Assembly (NCBI GenBank): GCA_947172415.1
Contig: OX359199.1
Span: 1,328,001-1,392,000, forward strand
Reading direction: 5' to 3'
Origin: Chondrosia reniformis
Lineage: Eukaryota > Porifera > Demospongiae > Chondrillida > Chondrillidae
Length of the DNA: 64,000 bases
Shown: piece after piece, positions 1 through 10,400 of the stretch
Numbering within the stretch: the first letter of the stretch is position 1
Layout: each line of letters begins with the position of its first letter
Made by a program: the position numbers and the translations under genes
Notes under the pieces: model-generated
The model's database searches: none
What the model saw: only the letters and a program-made list of their open reading frames with translations
What the model was told of the DNA's origin: nothing

Positions 1-3000
1 AACGTCAGCATTCACAGACATGTTTGAAACATTTCCAATGAGAATTTGAAATTTTCATAAATCTTTACATTTGCCCTATCTCTCACCATACATTAATTTG
101 GTATTCCAGTATATTAATGTACATCTGGTGCTCTAACTCTGTCAAATGTAAAGATATGAAGCTCAAACTTGCTGTCAGCATTCACAGACATGTTTGAAAC
201 ATTTCCAATGAGAATTTGAAATTTTCATAAATCTTTACATTTGCCCTATCTCTCACCATACATTAATTTGGTATTCCAGTATATTAATGTACATCTGGTG
301 CTCTAACTCTGTCAAATGTAAAGATATGAAGCTCAAACTTGCTGTCAGCATTCACAGACATGTATGAAACATTTCCAATGAGAATTTGAAATTTTCATAA
401 ATCTTTACATTTGCTCTATCTCTCACTATACATTAATTTGGTATTCCAGTATATTAATGTACTTTGTGCTCTAACTCTGTCAAATGGAAGGATATGAAGC
501 TCAAACTTGCTGTCAGCATTCACAGACATGTATGAAACATTTCAAATGAGAATTTGAAATTTTCATAAATCTTTACACTTGCCCTATCTCTCACTATACA
601 TTAATTTCGTATACCAATTCTTTAATGTACATTTGGTACTATAACTCTGTAAAATGGAAAGTTAATAAGCTAAACCTTGGTGTCAGCATTCACAAACATG
701 ATTGACTCATTTCCAAAGAGTTTTTGAAATTTTTATAAATCTTTACATTTGCCCTATCTCTCACTATACATTAATTTGGTATTCCAGTATATTAATGTAC
801 ATTTGGTGCTCTAACTCTGTCAAATGGAAAGATATGAAGCTCAAACTTGCTGTCAGCATTCACAGACATGTATGAAACATTTCCAATGAGAATTTGAAAT
901 TTTCATAAATCTTTACATTTGCCCTATCTCTCACCATACATTAATTTCGTATACCAATACTTTAATGTACATTTGGTACTATAACTCTGTAAAATGGAAA
1001 GTTAATAAGCTAAACCTTGGTGTCAGCATTCACAAACATGATTGAATCATTTCCAAAGAGTTTTTAAAATTTTTATAAATCTTTACATTTGCCCTATCTC
1101 TCACCATACATTAATTTGGTATTCCAGTATATTAATGTACATTTGGTGCTCTAACTCTGTCAAATGGAAAGATATGAAGCTCAAACTTGCTGTCAGCATT
1201 CACAGACATGTATGAAACATTTCCAATGACAATTTGAAATTTTCATTAATCTTTACATTTGCCCTATCTCTCACTATACATTAATTTGGTATTCCAGTAT
1301 ATTAATGTAAGAACAGTTGGTGCTCTAACTCTGTCAAATGGAAAGATATGAAGCTCAAACTTGCTGTCAGCATTCACAGACATGTATGAAACATTTCCAA
1401 TGACAATTTGAAATTTTCATAAATCTTTACATTTGCCCTATCTCTCACCATACATTAATTTGGTATTCCAGTATATTAATGTACATTTGGTGCTCTAACT
1501 CTGTCAAATGGAAGGATATGAAGCTCAAACTTGCTGTCAGCATTCACAGACATGTATGAAACATTTCCAATGAGAATTTGAAATTTTCATAACTCTTTAC
1601 ATTTGCCCTATCTCTCACTATACATTAATTTGGTATTCCAGTATATTAATGTAAGTACAGTTGGTGCTCTAACTCTGTCAAATGGAAAGATATGAAGCTC
1701 AAACTTGCTGTCAGCATTCACAGACATGTATGAAACATTTCCAATGACAATTTGAAATTTTCATAAATCTTTACATTTGCCCTATCTCTCACTATACATT
1801 AATTTCGTATACCAATACTTTAATGTACATTTGGTACTATAACTCTGTAAAATGGAAAGTTAATAAGCTGAACCTTGGTGTCAGCATTCACAAACATGAT
1901 TGAATCATTTCCAAAGAGTTTTTGAAATTTTTATAAATCTTTACATTTGCCCTATCTCTCACCATACATTAATTTGGTATTCCAGTATATTAATGTACAT
2001 TTGGTGCTCTAACTCTGTCAAATGGAAAGATATGAAGCTCAAACTTGCTGTCAGCATTCACAGACATGTATGAAACATTTCCAATGAGAATTTGAAATTT
2101 TCATAAATCTTTACATTTGCCCTATCTCTCACCATACATTAATTTCGTATACCAATACTTTAATGTACATTTGGTACTATAACTCTGTAAAATGGAAAGT
2201 TAATAAGCTAAACCTTGGTGTCAGCATTCACAAACATGATTGAATCATTTCCAAAAAGTTTTTAAAATTTTTATAAATCTTTACATTTGCCCTATCTCTC
2301 ACTATACATTAATTTGGTATTCCAGTATATTAATGTACATTTGGTGCTCTAACTCTGTCAAATGGAAAGATATGAAGCTCAAACTTGCTGTCAGCATTCA
2401 CAGACATGTATAAAACATTTCCAATGAGAATTTGAAATTTTCATAAATCTTTACATTTGCCCTATATCTCACTATACATTAATTTGGTATTCCAGTATAT
2501 TAATGTACATTTGGTGCTCTAACTCTGTCAAATGGAAGGATATGAAGCTCAAACTTGCTGTCAGCATTCACAGACATGTATGAAACATTTCCAATGAGAA
2601 TTTGAAATTTTCATAACTCTTTACATTTGCCCTATCTCTCACTATACATTAATTTGGTATTCCAGTTTATTAATGTACATTTGGTGCTCTAACTCTGTCA
2701 AATGGAAAGATATGAAGCTCAAACTTGGTGTCTCTATTCACAGACATGTATGAAACATTTCCAATGAGAATTTGAAATTTTCATAACTCTTTACATTTGA
2801 ATTATCTCTCACCATACAACAATTTGGTATTCCAGTATATTAATGTACATTTGATGTTCTAACTCTGTCAAATGGAAAGATATGAAGCTCAAACTTGCTG
2901 TCAGCATTCACAGACATGTATGAAACATTTCCAATGAGAATTTGAAATTTTCATAAATCTTTACATTTGCCCTATCTCTCACCATACATTAATTTGGTAT

Positions 3001-3860
3001 TCCAGTATATTAATGTACATTTGGTGCTCTAACTCTGTCAAATGGAAAGATATGAAGCTCAAACTTGCTGTCAGCATTCACAGACATGTATGAAACATTT
3101 CCAATGACAATTTGAAATTTTCATAAATCTTTACATTTGCCCTATCTCTCACTATAAATTAATTTCGTATACCAATACTTTAATGTACATTTAGTACTAT
3201 AACTCTGTAAAATGGAAAGTTAATAAGCTAAACCTTGGTGTCAGCATTCACAAACATGATTGAATCATTTCCAAAGAGTTTTTGAAATTTTTATAAATCT
3301 TTACATTTGCCCTATCTCTCACAATACATTAATTTGGTATTCCAGTATATTAATGTACATTTGGTGCTCTAACTCTGTCAAATGGAAAGATATGAAGCTC
3401 AAACTTGCTGTCAGCATTCACAGACATGTATGAAACATTTCCAATGAGAATTTGAAATTTTCATAAATCTTTACATTTGCCCTATCTCTCACTATACATT
3501 AATTTCGTATACCAATACTTTAATGTACATTTGGTACTATAACTCTGTAAAATGGAAAGTTAATAAGCTAAACCTTGGTGTCAGCATTTACAAACATGAT
3601 TGAATCATTTCCAAAGAGTTTTTAAAATTTTTATAAATCTTTACATTTGCCCTATCTCTCACCATACATTAATTTGGTATTCCAGTATATGAATGTACAT
3701 TTTGTGCTCTAACTCTGTCAAATGGAAAGATATGAAGCTCAAACTTGCTGTCAGCATTCACAGACATGTATGAAACATTTCCAATGAGAATTTGAAATTT
3801 TCATAAATCTTTACATTTGCTCTATCTCTCACTATACATTAATTTGGTATTCCTGTATAT
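1..3860. repeat. 170-bp satellite array with higher-order repeat structure
   Basis: About 22 head-to-tail monomers of roughly 170 bases run from the window edge to about 3860. Each carries a GTCAGCATTCACA block followed by a run ending CTTTACATTTG. Two monomer families are visible. The common one has GGTATTCCAGTATATTAATG. A diverged one has CGTATACCAATACTTTAATG and CACAAACATGATTGA. The diverged form occurs at about 605, 945, 1804, 2144, 3164 and 3504, that is, in pairs 340 bases apart, recurring after about 1,199 and then 1,360 bases (7 and 8 monomers). No coding potential is seen. The array is cut by the left edge of the window. Confidence 0.95.
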
Positions 3861-4587
3861 TAATATACGTACCTAGAGCTAACTTGTCTGTCATATCTCA
3901 CCCATCCTTGTAACATCATTCCACATGAACTGGTCTGTATCTACGTAAAAAAATAAAAGAAGTAAAAATACCAGAATTTAATATACATTTAGAGCTGTAA
4001 CTCTGTCAAATGGATAGATATGAGGCTATAATACTTGGTTTCCGCATTTACAGACATAACTCTATATAAAGCATGTACAGCGAGGTTTGGAAATTCTCTG
4101 AATGTACATGCATGTTTGTAATGTATAAGTGGTGGATTGTAACAGCATAGATGTACGTACGTATATATACTTACGTAGTTAGCCTGCTAGACTCAGTTTT
4201 TCATTCTCTGTCCTGATTGCTTTCACACCATTGCTATATCTGCATATGACTTGTCAGATTACCCATTTAATAATACAGGCTTATATCTACGTATATATGT
4301 ACTTATATAATTTAGAAGGCTTTTGCATTATTATACATAAGTAGTCTTACAAAATCGGGGTAAATTAACTGCCTTCTGTGAACGTTTATGCAGTATATAT
4401 AGATGGAAACATTATAATATGGTACGACCGAATTTCAAACCTCAACCAGTGTAGTCAAAGTCAAATTTAACCCAGGGGCCCCAGTGCTTCATGCAACACA
4501 TACCCAAAGCATTTATCCCCTATAAATCTTACATGGAGGAGGATTCATAGAAGATCAAGATAAAGAATAATATAAGACAAAGACTCC
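3861..4587. other. Gene-free spacer beyond the satellite
   Basis: The last monomer decays at about 3860. Up to 4587 I see AT-rich sequence with scattered TACGTA runs and no exon-like open frame, splice pair or terminal repeat that I can support. Confidence 0.6.
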
Positions 4588-4790
4588 CAGGATCACTGAT
4601 GAAGGGTGGAATTCCCAGAAACAGCTGTCTGACCCAGTGGAGAAGAAGATGAAAGAAGATGAAAGAAAGGAAAAAAGAAAGAAAAGACTCCTGTATCTTC
4701 ATTCAAAACTCTCTTCAGGTTTAGTTCCCCTATAGGCTTTTTACAGAATAGGCATAGCATGAAGGAAAATGGTATATTTAATTTTTCATG
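4588..4790 (+). mobile_element. Dispersed hammerhead-ribozyme repeat, copy 1
   Basis: This is a member of a short dispersed family also seen near 6986, 21377, 25522, 26676, 39425, 43270, 47280 and 48536. It opens with CACTGATGAAGGGTGGAATT, then CCCAGAAACAGCTGTC, which fits a hammerhead core: CUGAUGA, a GGG/CCC stem II, GAAA, and an ACAGCUGU palindromic stem III. A purine-rich stretch follows (4640-4690), then a conserved tail near GCCTATAGG/CTTTTTACAGAATAGG read through to about 4790. Stem I here has one mismatch (GGATCA against TGACCC). No protein is encoded; the open frame on the other strand is incidental. Confidence 0.75.
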
Positions 4791-4931
4791 GCCACTTTCT
4801 ATATGTCCATCAAGTATATAATCTTCTTGTAAGTTGTAAACACTTGGAATTGCTGAAAATATTATGTCATCAAAATAATACATTAATTACAGTCTCTCAT
4901 TTCAATATTCTATATGATTTTGTTTGTTAGT

Positions 4932-5659
4932 TCACTTAGTATCACATACAACAGAGCTACTCCTCTCATGATCCAGTGGTCTGTTGTGTGCAGAAGAAGA
5001 GTTGTGATGAAGGTCAGATCTGTGTGTCATGGCTTCTTGTACACAGGACACTGGTACAGATTGGGGTCCTTGGGAACAGTACTGTTGACAGCGTAGGTGT
5101 GGGAAACTGGAAGATTGGCAAACAAGATCTTATTTGTTGATTCTGTCAGTCGTCCGTTCTTCTGTCCCAGCCAGCCCCTTCAAGGAAGAGATCATGAACA
5201 TAGACACCTTTTTCGGGTGGTTCTTTGACTTCCTTTTTTGTCATCTTGGTTGAGGACCACAGACATCCAAGCCCTTGTGGGCTCTTGTCACTTCCTGAAA
5301 CACAAGAAAACGGGAAATGAAAAATGGCTGTAAGATTAAATCACAAAAGAGTAAAATCCTTCAGAAATAAACCTTAATTTCCTCATATGAAGCCATCTCT
5401 TTCATGAACTAAACACTTCAAATCTCAGGAGCCAAAGGTTTAAAATTTCTTACTCTGTCTAATAGCTGTAAGGAAGCCTTGTGGATTGAAGAACCCTGTC
5501 GTCCAAAAGACTTTGGGTCTTCCTTGGAATACCCAGATTCTGAATTGAGTATCTCTTTTCAGAAGTTTTGTATACTGATAGTTGTAGAGTCCCAGGACAC
5601 CTTACCCCAGAGGGAGGAACACGAGCATTGTAAATAGCATCCAAAGTCACCCTCAAGTT
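4932..5659 (-). pseudogene. Axonemal dynein heavy chain C-terminus, decayed (DNAH5/8-like)
   Basis: Two exons of an outer-arm type dynein heavy chain tail survive. The first (about 5450-5659, after a TTTTCTTGTAG acceptor) gives NLRVTLDAIYNARVP, then in another frame [20 protein letters not shown]. The second (from about 5296 down) gives VTRAHKG, EPPEKGVYVHDLFLEGAGWD, KILFANLPVSHTYAVNSTVP, YQCPVYKKP, DLTFIT and DHWIMRGVALL, ending at a CDTK-stop match for the usual CDIK end. The frame changes at several points and two internal stops occur (one after WDRRTDD, one after YKKP), so it cannot make the normal tail. The retained intron (about 5296-5449) shows it came from DNA duplication, not reverse transcription. 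No motor or stalk exons are present nearby. DNAH5 versus DNAH8 cannot be separated from this piece. Confidence 0.85.
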
Positions 5660-6028
5660 CTACAAGAAAATTTAGTGTTTATATAAACATGAATAAAATG
5701 CCTACAATATTAATCGGATTAGCTCATTGAAAGTAAAGTAGAAATAATTGTAACCAAAATAAATTACAGTTGACTATATACGTATGTAATAGATATACCA
5801 AGGTGTATTATACGTATGTGTTATATCCGCTGTCAAACTTTATGCATTTGACATGTCCTCTAGTCATTTACTGGTTATGGAATTCAACACCTTAGTGTTG
5901 CCTAAGCAACAGTGTATAAAACTTGTACAAAACAAATTAGAATTAAAAAGGGTACATAAAATATTAATGTTTCCTTGGAAAGTAATGTTTATATATAGTT
6001 ACATACTGTACAGTTCCCATTGCTTTCT
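5660..6028. other. Short intergenic interval
   Basis: About 370 AT-rich bases lie between the dynein remnant and the stop codon of the cystine-knot gene. I see no further exon and no clear AATAAA signal on the minus strand. Confidence 0.5.
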
Positions 6029-6478
6029 CTATTGGCAATGTTGACATATGCAATCAATTGTAGGTGGAGGTGGTTTAAGGTTTGGTGTCCCTGATAAGAA
6101 GTACAACCTGGAGGGAGGTATTGGGATATTCTCTGAGGCCCATTCCTTTCTACCACTTGGACAAGTATAGGTGATATTTATGGATGAAAAGACTTTCCAA
6201 CCAAGTGACACTGGACGGCAGCATTCACAATTAACTCTGTATTTCACTATATCATTTACTACAATAGCATCAACACTACTTCTACAATTTCCTGCACATT
6301 CAGCGACAATTTTGCTGTCAGATACACACTCCTCTCCATCAAAAAGTCTTATCTTTGGGATAAAGTGTGCAGTTCCACAGTTTGCCCAAACAGGTGCAGA
6401 CAGAGAGAGAATGCATATGATCACCAACAAGGCAGCCGAGGTGGTATGGTCTTTGCTGAAATGGATACTGGCTGACAT
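6029..6478 (-). CDS. Secreted cystine-knot (CTCK-type) protein, 149 aa
   Basis: This is a single-exon gene. The chosen start at 6478 gives MSASIHFSKDH, then a hydrophobic run AALLVIICILSLSAPVWA ending in a plausible signal-peptidase site before NCGTAH. An upstream in-frame extension to 6598 would bury this signal peptide, so it was not used. The mature chain has 11 cysteines in the order C, C, C-A-G-N-C, C-E-C-C, C, C-I-C-x-x-C. The CxGxC and final CxC are the two ring-forming elements of the cystine-knot fold, and CxCC is typical of the CTCK subgroup (mucin/von Willebrand C-terminus, norrin, bursicon, glycoprotein hormone subunits). The family acts as secreted, often dimeric ligands or dimerisation domains. 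A proline-rich NLKPPPPT loop precedes the last cysteines. The receptor and the exact subfamily are unknown. No stop or frameshift is seen. Confidence 0.78.
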   Translation of the reverse strand: MSASIHFSKDHTTSAALLVIICILSLSAPVWANCGTAHFIPKIRLFDGEECVSDSKIVAECAGNCRSSVDAIVVNDIVKYRVNCECCRPVSLGWKVFSSINITYTCPSGRKEWASENIPIPPSRLYFLSGTPNLKPPPPTIDCICQHCQ

Positions 6479-6985
6479 TGTACGTAAGTTTAGCTCTTTC
6501 AAAGTATTCTGAGATGAGATTAGTCTTGCTCTTATTTCGCTAATTGGCTGATTACGTTTTGTTTCACAGTCCTTTATATAGTATCTGACAATGTACATAA
6601 TTGCCTGGAAGTCTAGTACACAGTCATGTACTAGTACAAATCTAGTGGAGCATGCAAGTACTGTGATTAGGCATTTAATAAATTTTGTTTGTAGTATACT
6701 TTTAATTTGCCAGGTGTGTGTATATATGTGTATATAAAATTTTACAATTCATGCAGCAGCAATGATATATATATATTATACGTAGATTACCTTAGTATAT
6801 TGTTACTTGCACTGTATATACGTATGTCTATGATTATTATACAGTTTCTGTTTAGTTCAAGGTAATAGCTCCATTGAGACTCCCTATGTTTAGAGAATGT
6901 AGATTTTTCTGTCTGTATAATATTAAAGTTGAACTTATACTAGAGGAGAGAAGAAAAGACAGTCCCAGCTATATACAGGTTGACA
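6479..6985. other. AT-rich intergenic interval
   Basis: This is the 5' flank of the cystine-knot gene (minus strand). It is low-complexity TATATA/TACGTA sequence at 6715-6830. No exon is recognised. Confidence 0.5.
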
Positions 6986-7170
6986 ATCACTGATGAATGG
7001 TGGAATCTCCATTAAACAGCTGCATGTCTTATATACCCATACATACAGTGAAAAATGAAGAAACATTGGTATATATATGTATCCTCATTCAAAGCTCTAT
7101 ATAGCTATATCTCTGCATGATATAAATTTTATATTATACGTGTAAGTATTATTTAAAAAGCCTATATAGG
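6986..7170 (+). mobile_element. Hammerhead-type dispersed repeat, degenerate copy 2
   Basis: ATCACTGATGAATGGTGGAA, followed by AAACAGCTG and later CTCATTCAAAGCTCT and AAAAAGCCTATA, matches the dispersed family of copy 1 in order. The GAAA box is changed (TTAAA), so this looks like an old, dead copy. Confidence 0.55.
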
Positions 7171-7429
7171 AAAAACGGTCTATATACTCCTTTTGTATAA
7201 TATACTTTTCCTAGCCTCATATTAAGATCAACCATGTCTATATACGTATATAGAAAAAAAATTATATTATATATTATATTAATATTCTTATATACATCAT
7301 ACAACAAACCACACTATAATGTTTATAATATTATGATACATGTGAATAAGAAAAACATTAAAAAAAATTAAGCTTCAAGTTAGGAGTCAGGAGTCATGAC
7401 ATTTCAAATATGTTATGATCATATTTCCT

Positions 7430-10400
7430 TTAGCTGGAAGTTGCCTTCAAAACTGTCTCTATCTCAACCTGAAGCCACCTCACCTTTCCCTACAATAATA
7501 TCGTAATGGATATGTGTGTAGCTTAATCATAGGACATTAGCCTCAAGGACAAGCCAAAAATGTACATCAGATCAACAAAGAGATGTTAAACTAACCATTA
7601 AATTGGCACTCCATTGCCTTAAATCTTTCTTTTCACCAGCCAAAACATCTGGAAAAGACTACAAACATTTTGAATTAAAATTTAGGCTACAAATTTTTAA
7701 CCTTCTGGTTTATGGTCAAGAGTCAGTTACAATGTATGCTACAATGTGCTCTATTGTGAGTTCGTTTACTAAATTGGGCCATGCACCACATCTGTATACC
7801 TAAATGGTTACAGGACTCTGATGTGGTCAGTAAGCATACATACATAATTACGTATGTAGAAATATATACTTACAGGAATTCCTACATGCAATCCCATCTT
7901 TTCAACTAAAACACCCAACTCTTCCTCAATTGCCTTTAATACAAACTGAAATACGAACATATAATATATAGTAAAGGATACCTATAAAATTGATGCCTAT
8001 GTGTATTTCTAATAATAAGTAGATAATGTGTATTAGACGATTGGGATTTCTTCTAAAAATAGATATATTTTATCCTGTTAGGTACGTATTAAATAAATTA
8101 TTATCCTATAACGTATTTCATTTATAATAATAAATGGCGTGTGTAATATGCTTGGCGGATTCAGCATCTCATTTCCATGCTATCCTTCCCTATATCAGGT
8201 TGAGATGTGCATCAGTATAACAAATATTTACAACTAGGGAAGTAAGTTATCTATATAGAAACATGTATTCCCTCTTGCGTAGTCCAACGTATATATTCAC
8301 TTCATACTTCATAATCACGTGATTGCTGAAGTAACTGTTCTCTTGTTTCATCCAACTCCTTTCTAAGACCGCTACAACCTAAAGGCTCTGAGATATCAGC
8401 ATCCAAATCAGCAATCTAACAAGTGACAAAACTGGAGAATAAATCATTGCACATTTCTATCATACTAGTACGTATATGTACGTACGTATATATATGCATG
8501 TATCTATGTACATGTATTCTTCATGCAGTACATGTTAGCCAACTCCTCAAATTTCAAAAGCAGTAACTACTTTATTTATTTTATAGATAGTGAAAATGGT
8601 CAGTTATATCTTCCAGTGATATTCAGTTCATCAAATATACCTACGTACATCTACATACATACGTACATATATGCACTTGTTGCAACTTTACCTTATCCTC
8701 GTAATGTGTTTTGGCTGCAATGTATTTTCTACGAAGTTTTTCTGAGTCTTCTAAAGATTTAGTCAAGTGGTCCCCAATCTTATGTTGGTCTCCTAATGTT
8801 TTGAACTGCTGCCTTCTCAAGGCTCTCACCATTGATTGTTCATCCTCCAATTTAACCTAGAAGAATTGCAGTGTAGATTAAAAAAATAGTTTTGGCAACA
8901 CAACCTACACCTGTTTACCTTCACACTTCTTATAACACATACATATACATATAGTCAATGTGATAACCACACTACAAGTATTAACTTGCAAACAACCAGA
9001 AGTATTAAAAAACGTAAAGAAGCAATTGCCGGGAATTGAACCCATGACAGCTGGTTAGGATAAGTGCTCTGCCACTGAGCTACAATTGCCACGCCTATAT
9101 TTGTACATGCAAAGAATGTGATACTACAGGTGAAAAAACATACGTATACACGTACGTATGTACATATATCAGTACACACATATTTATATGTACGTATTTG
9201 TGTACTGAAATACCTGTAATTCTGCTACCTCTTTCTGTAACTTTTCTATTCTTTGTGATCGATCTTGTAATACTTGAGAACAGTCTTCGATATGCGACTG
9301 GAAATAAAAGTAAGACTTCTCTCTATATTTGACCTCTTGTAACAAAAAACAAAAAGACCAACTGAGTACCTTCATTTTAACTATTTCTGCCTCATATTCT
9401 TCAAACCGCTTTCTGGATTTCAATGATATCTGATTATTGTAAATACAAACCAAATGTATATTTTTACATACATACGTACGTACATACGTACATACATAAT
9501 GTACATATCTCCACCTATATTGTATTCGTTGTGCATACGTATGTGCTATATATATTTAAGCGTTATCCATTCAAATATACGTAGTTATACAAATTATGTT
9601 TTATATACGTATAATGTAAGCTTGCAGATGATTATTACTTTACAGAATATTTAAGTGTTACATTAGATTGAGTGGGATCCACTGTATTATATGACTACAA
9701 ATATATTACTCCTGAAGTGAATATTAGCTGAAGCATACGTATACATACGTACCTGTAAATACTCATAAATAGTCAGAAGTACGTACGTATATACGTACGT
9801 AGCTAATGGCATAGGTACGTACGTATTTACTACTGACTTCCAAGGCAATACATACATACGTATGTATATTACATTGCTTACATAATAACAAACAGATGCT
9901 ACAACAATAATACATTACTCTGTTACTACACATAAAGAACAAAATCATATATTTTAGAACTTGCTTGCTTCATTTCATCACTTTTCTCTATTATCTCTTG
10001 ATTTGCCCTCTCAGAGGTTATGGCTGATGATGAGAGTTGGGACTTGACAGACTGTGAAACAAAAAGTATTCATCAAAAAACACTTTAAAAGGAAAGTAAA
10101 TAAATAAAGTATTTACGTACATAGCTTAAAATGATCTAACTACGTATGTATAAAAAATAAACTGAACCTGTAAGTTTTGATTTAACTTTAAGATTGTCTT
10201 CTTAAGCTGCGAAATTTCAAATCTTAACGTGCCATTTTCATCCTTGTTGAACAAAAATAATCTTCTGATTAATTAAATTCTGGCTACATTAAAGTACGTA
10301 TATCAAAAATTCAGTAAGGTTAAAATCACCTTAAGTTGATGAGTAGCTTTTTGTTTAGCTTCTTTCAAATGCGTAATTTCCCTTTGGCAAGTTTCTATAG

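Noticed and set aside
1-3860. CRISPR-like regular spacing
   Set aside because: The whole 170-base monomer is conserved, with no variable spacers. This is a satellite in an animal genome.
6171-6512. 113-codon plus-strand frame
   Set aside because: It is the antisense shadow of the cystine-knot gene, which has a signal peptide and a family cysteine pattern.
9022-9089. Functional tRNA gene
   Set aside because: The acceptor, D and T arms look right, but the anticodon stem does not pair, and related tRNA-like heads occur elsewhere in introns, as for a SINE.
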